Made by a program: the position numbers and the translations under genes. A DNA stretch of 64,000 nt from Alkalihalobacillus sp. YIM B00296. GTDB lineage: Bacteria > Bacillota > Bacilli > Bacillales > Fictibacillaceae. Location: positions 1 through 64,000 of the forward strand of contig NZ_JAIBLJ010000019.1 in the NCBI RefSeq assembly GCF_020179385.1. Direction: 5' to 3'. Shown here in pieces: positions 1 to 8,463 of this stretch (its first letter is position 1; each line of letters starts with the position of its first letter). The notes under the pieces are model-generated. The model was not told the origin of the DNA. It did no database searches and was given only the letters and a program-made list of their open reading frames with translations.

Positions 1-486
1 TCAGAAAAGCCAGTGATAGTTAGTCATGGTAACGTTTATAAAATTTGTCCTGTAGCTAGAAACCTAAAAGATGAACTAATTACTGCTATAGCGGAAAATG
101 ATGGTGTCATAGGTGTTAATGGATACCCAGGATTCGTATCTACTAAAAAACATCATCCCACAATAGATGATTACATTGATCATATTGACTATATTGTAAA
201 ATTGGTTGGGGTGAAACATGTTGCTATCAGCGTAGATTTTTTTGACGGTATGTCGAGTCTAATCAGTGATTCTGAAGCAATTAAAATTTATGAGCGACAT
301 ACAACTGATGGTAAATGGAAAAAAGAAACATATCCAACACCACCATGGCATTATCCTGAAGGTTTATCATTACCAGAAGAGTTTCCTAATTTAACAAAGA
401 AATTATTGGAAAGAGGGTATTCGGAACAGGAGGTTAAACTAATAATGGGCGAAAACTTTTTAAGGGTTTTTCGAAACATTTGGTAA
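1..486 (+). CDS. M19-like membrane dipeptidase homologue, C-terminal part (cut by window edge)
   Basis: The reading frame is open from base 1, so the N-terminal half lies outside the window; 161 residues remain. It carries the second half of the renal-dipeptidase (M19) barrel: the VSHGN histidine, an ARNLKDE segment matching the family's substrate-binding Arg region, and AISVDFFDG matching the family GSDFDG motif. It is almost the same protein as the complete copy at 5390-6403, differing at a few scattered residues, so the two are a recent duplication flanking a TRAP transporter. The complete copy lacks metal ligands expected of a true dipeptidase, so peptidase activity should not be assumed here either. 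Role in handling a solute imported by the adjacent TAXI-TRAP system is inference from position. Confidence 0.85.
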   Translation, partial: SEKPVIVSHGNVYKICPVARNLKDELITAIAENDGVIGVNGYPGFVSTKKHHPTIDDYIDHIDYIVKLVGVKHVAISVDFFDGMSSLISDSEAIKIYERHTTDGKWKKETYPTPPWHYPEGLSLPEEFPNLTKKLLERGYSEQEVKLIMGENFLRVFRNIW

Positions 487-787
487 AACGTATTTAATTA
501 GAATTATAAATATTTTAAGATCACCTTTTTAGAAAACTAACTTGAGTATTGTTGTTGCTCTCGATGATTCATTATTACAAAAGTGCAGAGTCGGAGTTTA
601 TTCTTTGCATACGGGCTTGTGGCCTATCGTAGGAGCTTATTTGAAGATTGATTGGTTAGGCTTCCCCATCTCATATAAGAATTTCGAATAATTTTAATTC
701 TGTTTATCAATTGGCGATCTCTAGCAGGTATTAATAGGAAATATGTAATTTTGATAGAAAATTAAACTTATAAAGGATTGGACCGGG
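487..787. other. Gene-free stretch before the IS110 relic
   Basis: No coding frame is supported. Around 565-640 the sequence loosely resembles the stretch at 1510-1580 that follows the IS110 transposase relic (shared pieces such as 'cgggcttgtgg' versus 'agggcttagac', then 'taggagc' in both). It may be the end of a second, more decayed insertion sequence of the same kind. This is a by-eye similarity only. Confidence 0.3.
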
Positions 788-1466
788 AAGGCTGCGTTGC
801 ACCTCTTGGAAAACGGATATCTTCCCGAGGATATACAAAAGAAGACAGAAGAGGCGCTTCTTAGGGAAGTCAAACAGTCCGCTAAGCGTGCGATTGGAAT
901 AAAGCGCATGCGCCAGCTGAAGCAAGCTGCTTCTTCCAGTGTAGGCTTGACCGTAGGTCTGCGTATGGCTCGCCAAGAAATTCGTTATCTCATCGATCAA
1001 TATCGAGTGTTACAGGAACGCCTCGAAGCTCTTGAAACTCAACTGGAGAACCTGGTTCTTCACGTGCCTGGAGCTGATCGTATGATCGCCATGAAAGGCA
1101 TTAGTGCCATCACAGTGGCCGGTTTTTTCGCCGAAGTTGGTGATCTATCTAACTATAGAGATCCACGCCAAATCATTAAATTAGCGGGACTCAATTTAAA
1201 AATGAATCAATCCGGTCTGTTTAAAGGCAAAACCATGATCACCAAACGTGGACGTAATGTCTTTTCATAACGAAGGATTTAAAACCTTACATGCGTATTA
1301 TAGAAACCGTTCCAAGAACCCCCTGACAGGAAAACAGTCGTTTATTGCCTTAAGTCGCAAGCTCATCAAGATTTTCTTTGTCATCGGAACACGAGAGTGT
1401 TCGTTTAGTGAAGAACGTATGATTCGAGATATTTCTCATCTACCAGATATACAGGAAGTCGCTTAA
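788..1466 (+). pseudogene. IS110-family transposase, truncated and frameshifted
   Basis: The frame from about 788 encodes the C-terminal half of an IS110/IS116/IS902 transposase: a helical linker (about residues 30-95), then the transposase_20 domain with VPGADRMIAMKGISAITVAG and a KLAGLN motif. The frame breaks near 1263 after KRGRN. The match resumes in another frame from about 1260 (NEGFKTLHAYYRNRSKNPL, then SEERMIRDI), with some 15-20 expected residues missing between. The N-terminal DEDD RuvC-like part is absent. The element is therefore inactive. A separate N-terminal fragment of a related transposase lies at 31398-31505 on the other strand. Confidence 0.85.
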
Positions 1467-1875
1467 ACCGAAAAAAAATCTGTTTTTTGTCTCTTTCTTA
1501 ATGATTTCACAATTGAAGCACGGAGAAGCCGGTCGTTATTTCATCCATAAGGGCTTAGACCCACTTTAGGAGCATTTCCGGCATCCATACATGGTCAGGT
1601 TGAACGAAGGAATTTGCGCGCATTGACGCCGAGAGAAATGGGAGGGTCCACCGCCATGTCTGACATGGAGATCCAAGGTGCATTCATAAGGAACAACCTA
1701 TTTACTGGAAAATTCATCGGTCCGGTCTATTCAGCCGCAACCCTAACTACCAAATTTATTAATTGGTAGGAAATATTGTTATCAAACCTGGTTATAGCTT
1801 CAATGGTGTACTAAGAAAGTGAAAGAAAAACCGAGGAATTCTAAGAAAACTCTAATTTATAGAGGGAGGAAAACA
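1467..1875. other. IS110-like 3' tail and leader of the TRAP operon
   Basis: About 400 bases without a gene. The first 250 bases are GC-richer than the surroundings and follow the transposase relic directly. They are probably the non-coding end of the insertion sequence. From about 1740 the base composition returns to that of the host, and the Shine-Dalgarno sequence of the downstream binding-protein gene (gagggagg, 1861-1868) closes the interval. No promoter is convincing by eye. Confidence 0.4.
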
Positions 1876-2856
1876 ATGAAAAAAATTTTCATACTTATAA
1901 TGTTATCTTTAGTCTTAAGTGCTTGTAATTCAAACTCAGAGGAAAGTAATGGTAATACCTCAGATAGTAGTAGTGGTGAATCATTCACTTTCACTACTTC
2001 AAACCAGTCATCAAGTACGTTTGCTATGGGTGGAGCTTTGGGAGAATTAATTAATAAAGAAACAGATCACCATGTCACAGTTATTCCAAGTGGTGGTTCA
2101 GTGGAAAATGTACAACTGTTTCGTAATAAAGAAGTAGAAATTGGTTACTTGGCTTCTGATCAGGCATATTATGCATACCATGGGATAAATAATTTTGAAG
2201 GAGAACCACTTGAAAATATAAATTCCTTTGTAATGGGATCGCCTTTTTATTTCAATTTTATTGTTCGTAAAGATTCAGATATAAAGGAATTCGAAGATAT
2301 AAAGGGGAAAATTATTGGGGTTGGACCTCCTGGATCGAGTAACAGCATTAATGTAAAACATGTTTTAGAGGGACATGGAATAACATTCGATGATGTTGAT
2401 GCCCGCACACTAACTCTTGGTGAACAAGTAGATGCATTAAAAGACGGAAACATCGATGTGTTTGCTTATGTATCAGGTGGAGAAGGGTCGCCTTCCCCTG
2501 CGATAGTGGATTTGATGTCCGGTATTGATATCAGATTCCTTGAGATTAAAGATGATGTTGCAGAAAAGATAGCTGCGAATCATCCATATGAAAAGGCTAC
2601 TATAGCAAAGGATTTCTATACTGGTATTGATGAAGTAAAAACATTATCATTAGGGTTTTCTTTCTTGTTATCCGATGATGTTAGCGAAGAGGTGGCTTAC
2701 GAATTAGCAAAAACCTTTTGGGAAAATAAAGATGCTTTAGATGAAGCACATAATAGTTGGAAACCTGCAAGGTTAACAGGACTCCCGGTACCACTACACC
2801 CAGGAGTAAAAAAATATTATGAGGAAACAGGAAAGGAATGGACTGTTTTAGAATAA
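1876..2856 (+). CDS. TAXI-family TRAP transporter solute-binding lipoprotein
   Basis: Extracytoplasmic binding protein of a TRAP uptake system, about 326 residues. The ATG at 1876 is preferred over an in-frame GTG at 1819 because a strong Shine-Dalgarno (gagggagg) precedes it and it begins a lipoprotein signal peptide: two Lys, a hydrophobic stretch, then lipobox LSAC with Cys17. A Ser/Asn/Gly-rich linker follows. The mature part starts with FTFTTSNQSSSTFAMGGALG, and the PSGGSVENVQL segment is typical of TAXI proteins. The fused permease follows 66 bases later, so the two form one transport operon. The ligand is unknown; TAXI proteins often bind amino acids or dicarboxylates. Neighbouring M19-like genes suggest an amino-acid derivative, which is inference. 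Confidence 0.9.
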   Translation: MKKIFILIMLSLVLSACNSNSEESNGNTSDSSSGESFTFTTSNQSSSTFAMGGALGELINKETDHHVTVIPSGGSVENVQLFRNKEVEIGYLASDQAYYAYHGINNFEGEPLENINSFVMGSPFYFNFIVRKDSDIKEFEDIKGKIIGVGPPGSSNSINVKHVLEGHGITFDDVDARTLTLGEQVDALKDGNIDVFAYVSGGEGSPSPAIVDLMSGIDIRFLEIKDDVAEKIAANHPYEKATIAKDFYTGIDEVKTLSLGFSFLLSDDVSEEVAYELAKTFWENKDALDEAHNSWKPARLTGLPVPLHPGVKKYYEETGKEWTVLE

Positions 2857-2922
2857 TTTAAAAAAACGGAGGGAATTTCAATTAATTCCTTCCGAATTTT
2901 AAATGCATGGAGGGAGGACATT

Positions 2923-4854
2923 ATGACTACTAAAAACATTCAACAAAGTGACGATGAAGGAAAAAAAATCAGGGTATTTAATAAACCTTTTGATTCAATA
3001 ATAACAACCATATGTGTTTTATTTTCTTTACTATTCCTTTTCAATGCAAACTTTAATATTTTTCACGGACTAGGACAAGCAAGTATGCTTTTAATGTTTA
3101 CCATGCTCTTAGTTTTTTTAATTTACCCATTATCAAAAAAAGACTCAAAGAAGAAGATCATTTTAGATCTAGTTTTATCTATAGTTGGTTTCATTTCTTT
3201 TTTTAGAGTTTTTGTGACAGAGGGTTCTTTGTTAGAAAGAGGTGGGCAACCAGAACTATGGGATCTTATTTTAGGTGGAATTGCAATAATTCTTTTGATC
3301 GAATCTATAAGAAGAACTATTGGATGGGCTTTACCTATATTAATAATTTTGTCTTTACTTTATGCGTTTTTTGGACCTTATTTTCCTGGTTTACTACAAC
3401 ATAATGGCCTAAGTTATGAAAGGTTAATACAAACTCTCTATTTAACTACCGAAGGAATCTTCACTACACCCATTGGAGCCGTTGCTAAGTTTGTACTAGT
3501 CTATATTATTTTAGGTACAATACTTCAAGCAAGTGGAACAGGTAAGGTATTTATCGACTTATCTTTAGCAATTTTTGGCCGCTTTCGTGGTGGTTCAGCA
3601 AAGGTAGCAGTAATTTCTAGTAGTTTATTTGGCTCACTCTCAGGAAGTTCAGTATCGAATGTAATGGCTACTGGTTCAATAACCATTCCTTTAATGAAAT
3701 CAGCTGGTTTTAAATCGAAAATATCAGGGGCAATTGAAGCTGTCTCTTCAACTGGTGGTCAGTTAATGCCTCCAGTTATGGGTGCAACAGCTTTTGTAAT
3801 GGCCGAAGTTATGGGTACCAGCTATTTAAATATCATAATAGCAGCCCTGATACCCGCAATTCTTTATTATGTTTCATTATTTTGCATGGTAGATTTAGAG
3901 GCAGCAAAAATGGGTTTAAAAGGAACGCCTAAAGAAGATTTACCAAATCTATTCGAAATATTGCGAGAAAGAGGGCATCTACTTATCCCTATTATCACAC
4001 TAATAGTCTTTTTGGGCGTTATGAATTATTCTCCACAAAAAAGTGCATTCTGGACAATCATAGTCGCAATGATAATACCTCAACTTCGTAAGACTACAAG
4101 AATGCCTTTACGTTCATTTTTTTCAAGTTTAAAATCTGGAGCTATTAGTGTTTTAATGGTTACTGTTGTATGCGGTGGAGCTGGAATCATTATCGGGATC
4201 CTTTTATATTCAGGATTAGCTTTATCTTTATCCAGTTTGTTAATTAGTTTATCTGGTGAATATGTTCTTCTTCTTCTTATTTATACAGCTACTGCATCAA
4301 TTGTTTTAGGGATGGGGCTTCCTACGACCGCTGCTTATTTACTTCTAGCAGTTTTGGTTGCACCTGCGTTAGTGACAATGGGTATAGATAAGATGTCAGC
4401 TCATTTATTTGTTTTTTATTTTGGATCACTATCAGCTATAACACCACCAGTAGCTGTAGCAGCATTCGCGGCGGCCGCAGTGGCTCGTTCTAATCCAATG
4501 TCTACAGGATTAACAGCTATGCGATTTGGGGTAGCTGGGTTTATAATTCCATTTATGTTTGTTTTTGCTCCTGAACTATTGATAAAAGGCTCTCAAATAC
4601 AAAATATAATTTTAACATTTTTCACATCGGTTTTAGGAGTGTATGGAATTGCCTCGGTTCTACAAAATTATTTCGTGGATCGATTATCGTTTTTACAGAG
4701 ATGTCTATTACTAGTTAGTTCAATTTTACTCGTTATTCCTGAAAATATCTCCGATTTGGCCGGTATCATCCTTTTTGGAAGCATACTATTACACCAGTAT
4801 TTAAAGGGTAAACAGGAGAAGGCAAATATATTTAAATCAACTGCTGTGAAATGA
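2923..4854 (+). CDS. TRAP transporter fused permease (TAXI type)
   Basis: A 643-residue integral membrane protein combining the small (DctQ-like) and large (DctM-like) TRAP permease parts in one chain, the usual form in TAXI systems. About 15 or more hydrophobic segments run through it. The loops FGSLSGSSVSNVMATGSITIP and GGQLMPPVMGATAFVMAE, together with the later GLPTTAAYLL and ITPPVAVAAF repeats, are characteristic DctM motifs. The ATG follows a good Shine-Dalgarno (ggagggag). It partners the lipoprotein just upstream and is energised by a Na+ or H+ gradient by family precedent. A further M19-like gene follows after a gap of about 530 bases. Confidence 0.93.
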   Translation: MTTKNIQQSDDEGKKIRVFNKPFDSIITTICVLFSLLFLFNANFNIFHGLGQASMLLMFTMLLVFLIYPLSKKDSKKKIILDLVLSIVGFISFFRVFVTEGSLLERGGQPELWDLILGGIAIILLIESIRRTIGWALPILIILSLLYAFFGPYFPGLLQHNGLSYERLIQTLYLTTEGIFTTPIGAVAKFVLVYIILGTILQASGTGKVFIDLSLAIFGRFRGGSAKVAVISSSLFGSLSGSSVSNVMATGSITIPLMKSAGFKSKISGAIEAVSSTGGQLMPPVMGATAFVMAEVMGTSYLNIIIAALIPAILYYVSLFCMVDLEAAKMGLKGTPKEDLPNLFEILRERGHLLIPIITLIVFLGVMNYSPQKSAFWTIIVAMIIPQLRKTTRMPLRSFFSSLKSGAISVLMVTVVCGGAGIIIGILLYSGLALSLSSLLISLSGEYVLLLLIYTATASIVLGMGLPTTAAYLLLAVLVAPALVTMGIDKMSAHLFVFYFGSLSAITPPVAVAAFAAAAVARSNPMSTGLTAMRFGVAGFIIPFMFVFAPELLIKGSQIQNIILTFFTSVLGVYGIASVLQNYFVDRLSFLQRCLLLVSSILLVIPENISDLAGIILFGSILLHQYLKGKQEKANIFKSTAVK

Positions 4855-5389
4855 ATTAGTACTTCCAAATTTTATAGAATATATTTCAATTAACAGCCGT
4901 TAAACCTTAGTGGGAAATTCCTTTTTTGTTCTTACAATGGGATTTTAATAGCCATGTGGGGGAGTTACAGCCTGTTCACCTTCCCAACCATTGGCGGGAG
5001 TTACGGTTTACTAATTATAAATTATTTATCCATTATCACTCGAAAGATAAATAGGCAAAGGTTCCCGATGGATACGCACCAAGAAACTTCAGATTATTAT
5101 TCACTAGGACATCTTTAGTCATTTTTTGAACATTTCTGTGCAAATATTTTAAACATTTTCGCTAATTCAAATGAGTCTGAAAAATAAAATCCCTTTATGG
5201 TTTGTTGGCACAGATATTTCAAGAATTATTCATAGACAGGTGTTCAGCACGTTTTTTAAATTTCACCTAATTTGAATAAAAAACCAGGGAGGTGATTTCC
5301 GAATTATTGAGGTAATATTTTAAGCATTTGAAAGTAGATTTATAAGTTGATTGAACTTCAGAAAAAAATCTAATATAGAGGGGTTAGGA
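4855..5389. other. Gene-free interval before the second M19-like gene
   Basis: No ORF is supported. Two short direct repeats, 'gggagttac' within 4960-5010, are separated by about 32 bases. The rest is AT-rich. A σ54-like string near 5208-5222 (ttggcac then tttca) lacks the -12 GC and is not convincing. The gene's Shine-Dalgarno (agagggg, 5377-5383) ends the interval. Confidence 0.4.
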
Positions 5390-6403
5390 ATGGAAGTAAA
5401 AAGAGATTATCTAGACATACACAACGAACAAATTATTATTGATGGTACTTGTCCTTTAGGACAAGATGAAGAACACATATTTAAATGGAAGCAGGGAGGA
5501 GTTACCGTTATGACTCCGACTGTTGCTGTTAATCACAATTTACAAGAAACTATTTATAACATTGCTATTTGGCATAATAGATTTCGTAAATATCAATCTA
5601 AACTTATGCATATTCAAACAGTTGATGATATATACAAAGCTAAAAAAGAGAACAAATTAGGCATATTGTTTCATTTTCAGAACTCGCTGCCAATAGAAAG
5701 AGATATAAATCTTCTTTCTATCTATCATAAATTAGGGGTTCGTATGATTCAACTTAGTTATAACCAGAAAAATCATGTAGGAGATGGTTGTAACGAAAGA
5801 ACAGATAGTGGACTAAGTGATTTTGGTGTTCAGGCTATAAAAGAAATGAATAGACTTGGAATTGTAGTTGACGTATCACACACAGGATACCAAACATCAA
5901 TGGATGCTATAGAAGTTTCAGAAAAGCCAGTGATAGTTAGTCATGGTAACGTTTATAATATTTGTCCTGTGGCTAGAAATCTAAAAGATGAACTAATTAC
6001 TGCTATAGCGGAAAATGGTGGTGTTATAGGCATTAATGGATTTCCATCATTTGTATCTACTAAAAAGGATCATCCCACAATAGATGATTACATTGATCAT
6101 ATTGACTATATTGTAAAATTGGCTGGGGTGGAACATGTTGCTATCAGCGTAGATTTTTTTCATGGTATGTCGAGTCTAATCAGTGATTCCGAAGCAATTA
6201 AATTTTATGAGCAACGTTTAACTGATGGTAAATGGAAAAAAGAAACTTATCAAACACCACCATGGCATTACCCTGAAGGTTTATCATTACCAGAAGAGTT
6301 TCCTAATTTAACAAAAAGACTTTTGGAAAGGGGATATAGCCGACAGGATATCAATCTAATTATGGGTGAGAATTTTATTAGGGTTTTTAAAAATGTATGG
6401 TGA
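5390..6403 (+). CDS. M19-like membrane dipeptidase homologue with altered metal site
   Basis: A 337-residue renal-dipeptidase-fold protein. The ATG at 5390 has a gagggg Shine-Dalgarno; an in-frame TTG at 5351 does not. Present: VDVSHT and VIVSHGN histidines, the ARNLKDE Arg region and the ISVDF Asp. Not present: the N-terminal HxD ligand pair (here DGTCPL instead of DGHNDL), and the bridging Glu is replaced by Gln (HFQNS). From memory, the same FQN pattern occurs in 'dipeptidases' next to dimethylglycine genes in Pseudomonas (PA5396 type), so this is probably a distinct subfamily acting on a small amine or amino-acid compound. It is followed by a terminator-like hairpin. A near-identical partial copy lies at the window start. 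Confidence 0.85.
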   Translation: MEVKRDYLDIHNEQIIIDGTCPLGQDEEHIFKWKQGGVTVMTPTVAVNHNLQETIYNIAIWHNRFRKYQSKLMHIQTVDDIYKAKKENKLGILFHFQNSLPIERDINLLSIYHKLGVRMIQLSYNQKNHVGDGCNERTDSGLSDFGVQAIKEMNRLGIVVDVSHTGYQTSMDAIEVSEKPVIVSHGNVYNICPVARNLKDELITAIAENGGVIGINGFPSFVSTKKDHPTIDDYIDHIDYIVKLAGVEHVAISVDFFHGMSSLISDSEAIKFYEQRLTDGKWKKETYQTPPWHYPEGLSLPEEFPNLTKRLLERGYSRQDINLIMGENFIRVFKNVW

Positions 6404-6517
6404 AAATTTCTTGATAAAGAATTTAATCTCCAATAATCAATTAATATCAATAAAACTTTTTTGTAGCTTTCAATTTTAACAAAGATTTTTAATAGTTTAT
6501 ATAAACGCGTGTTTTTG

Positions 6518-6560
6518 GAAACCTTATCATTTCACTATAGTGTTGAGGTGATAAGGTTTA
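6518..6560 (+). terminator. Terminator-like hairpin after the M19-like gene
   Basis: Ten-base arms AACCTTATCA and TGATAAGGTT around a loop of about 19 bases, roughly 110 bases downstream of the M19-like stop. The following run is TTAAATG rather than pure T, so termination strength is uncertain. Confidence 0.5.
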
Positions 6561-6752
6561 AATGTTTAATATAATTTTATTTAATTAGAAAGTAGATTTA
6601 TAAATTAACTTGAATTATTCATCAATGTATAAGGTTAATCAAATTATTAAGATACATTTATAATGCAGTAAATATTATTTTATGTTTATACTGTTACGGG
6701 AGTTCTTTACCCGTGGTACAGAAGATAAAGGAAATACAAAAGAAGGAGGGTG

Positions 6753-7768
6753 TATGACCTGCGGACAAATATGCCTAGTTTCGGAAAACGAACCCTACTT
6801 ACTGAAAAGCACTTTGAGGTATTTGTGGAAGAATAATTTTATCAAACGTTTCTTGGGGCTGGTAACACAATATTTACACCAATGGTAGGTCAACTTGCAG
6901 GAACGAACACGTGGATTGCGATGTCAGGTTTTTTGATCACAGGTGTCGGCCTTGTCTTATTAGCAATTATAGCATTAGCCATATCGGGAGGAACGGTAGA
7001 GAAACTTACATCAAGAGTACATCCAAAGTTCGGGATGCTATTTTCCATCGCCTTATTTTTAACTTTAGGACCAATATACGTGATTCCACGAACTACATCA
7101 GTCGTATATGAAATATCGATATTACCTATCATCACTGAGATTCTTATTTACATTTTCTTTTCTCTTCATTTTAATGATTGTCTTACTTTCTCTTAACCCA
7201 AGCAAGTTTGTAAATAGATTAGGTAAAATGATAACGCCTATATTTGCTACTTTTTTAATTGTATTAGTAGTTAAGTCATTCGTTACTTTTAACTGGAATA
7301 ACAACAAACATAGCGTGCTTATCATCAGTAGCCGAATATTTTAATAGAATCTATCCAAATGTTTCTTATAAAAAATGGGTAATACTATTAGCTGCTGTTA
7401 GTTTAATAATTACCAATTTTGGTTTGAATACAATACTTGAGTTAGCGTCACCAATTTTACTTCTTTTATATCCGATAGCGATTACATTAATTATTCTTTC
7501 CTTTACCAATAATCTATTTAAAGGTTATCAATCCGTATATGTAGGTGCAATTATAGGCAGTGGATTTGTTGCACTGTTAGATGCTTTAAAAGAAGCGAAT
7601 GTTTTTGCGGATTTTATTGGTCAAACCTTTTCTTTTATTCCATTGTTCAGTATCGGTGCAGGATGGGTCATTACCGGACTGATTGGATCTGTTATCGGTA
7701 TTATGGTAGCTATATTGAAAAAACCAGAAGAAAGAAAGCTTGATATAGGGGGAGAAGAGGTTTCCTGA
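6753..7768 (+). pseudogene. brnQ: Branched-chain amino acid transporter BrnQ, broken
   Basis: Pieces of one LIVCS-family Na+/branched-chain amino acid symporter lie in successive frames. About 6850-7130 encodes LGAGNTIFTPMVGQLAG and SRVHPKFGMLFSIALFLTLG followed by IPRTTSVVYE, all hallmark BrnQ segments. About 7108-7344 and 7424-7768 carry later membrane segments (PSKFVNRLGKMITP, LELASPILLLLYPIAITLI). An in-frame stop, frameshifts and missing middle segments make it non-functional. A good Shine-Dalgarno (gaaggaggg) sits before the ATG at 6753, but the N-terminal residues no longer match the family. Its position directly ahead of the dehydrogenase operon suggests it once supplied that pathway, which is inference. 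Confidence 0.8.
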
Positions 7769-7850
7769 CAGGGGAATCAACAACTGTAGCGTCTATCTAC
7801 TATTTCAGTTTCATTCTCTCAGAAGTAAAGTATAAATTGAGGTGTTCAAA

Positions 7851-8120
7851 GTGAAAGAAGATGAAATGATCATATGCAGATGTGAAGAAGTAAGTTACGA
7901 GGAATTGGAGACTGCGGCCGCCAAATATAAATGTTCGGCTAGGGAATTAAAGCTTCGTACTAGGGCAGGCATGGGTTATTGTGGTGGAAGGTCATGTCGG
8001 ACTATGGTAGATAAAATAGCTGCTGCATCAGCAAATGATCAAAATCGAACATGCGTATCATTGAAATATCAGCCACCTATACGCCCAATCAGCTTTGAAA
8101 ATTTAGGGAGGGGAAGATAA
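7851..8120 (+). CDS. BFD-like [2Fe-2S]-binding protein
   Basis: A small protein of about 90 residues with a bacterioferritin-associated-ferredoxin-like domain. It has CRCEEV near the N-terminus and GMGYCGGRSC about 40 residues later, giving the CxC...CxxxxC ligand set. The GTG at 7851 is favoured over the GTG at 7842 because the gagg Shine-Dalgarno (7839-7842) is correctly spaced only for the former. In HcnB-type dehydrogenase subunits this domain is usually fused to the end of the FAD protein; here it is a free-standing subunit. It is first in a tight operon (1 base to the next gene) and should carry electrons within the four-part amino-acid dehydrogenase. A second copy is at 20773-21096. 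Confidence 0.85.
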   Translation: MKEDEMIICRCEEVSYEELETAAAKYKCSARELKLRTRAGMGYCGGRSCRTMVDKIAAASANDQNRTCVSLKYQPPIRPISFENLGRGR

Positions 8121-8121
8121 A

Positions 8122-8463
8122 ATGACGCGAAGAATCTTAGACCACCCTATACTCGGAAAAATTGAGGATAAAAATTATGTTTCCTTCACATTTAATCATA
8201 AGGTTTATAAAGGGCTGGAAAATGAATCATTGGCTGCCGCACTTTTGGCCAATGGAATTCGCACACTTCGACACCACGAAGAGAGCGGGTCACCAAGAGG
8301 TTTCTATTGTAATATTGGCCATTGTTATGAGTGTAGAGTTTCGGTAGATGGTCAACAGGGTATCCGGGCATGTCTTACACCTCTTAAAGAGGGAATGATT
8401 GCAGAAAGTAGTGGCCAACTACAAACATCCAGTAAAGAGGATGGGGGACTGGAAAATGAATAA
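8122..8463 (+). CDS. [2Fe-2S] ferredoxin-like subunit of amino-acid dehydrogenase (HcnA-like)
   Basis: A 113-residue protein with a plant-type [2Fe-2S] fold of the short HcnA / hydroxyproline-dehydrogenase gamma type. The ligand pattern is C63-x4-C68-x2-C71-x12-C84 (FYCNIGHCYEC then RACL). The ATG follows agggaggggaag. Its end overlaps the start of the next gene by 8 bases, implying translational coupling and a fixed ratio with the FAD subunit. It would pass electrons between the FAD subunits and the acceptor. The substrate of the complex is not identifiable; relatives act on glycine, D-hydroxyproline, D-octopine/nopaline or proline. Confidence 0.88.
   Translation: MTRRILDHPILGKIEDKNYVSFTFNHKVYKGLENESLAAALLANGIRTLRHHEESGSPRGFYCNIGHCYECRVSVDGQQGIRACLTPLKEGMIAESSGQLQTSSKEDGGLENE

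Noticed and set aside
5208-5222. σ54-like promoter (TTGGCAC then TTTCA)
   Set aside because: The -12 GC pair is missing and no σ54 activator gene is in the window.
7122-7325. - strand ORF over the BrnQ remnant
   Set aside because: Opposes recognisable BrnQ coding sequence and has no ribosome binding site or family resemblance.
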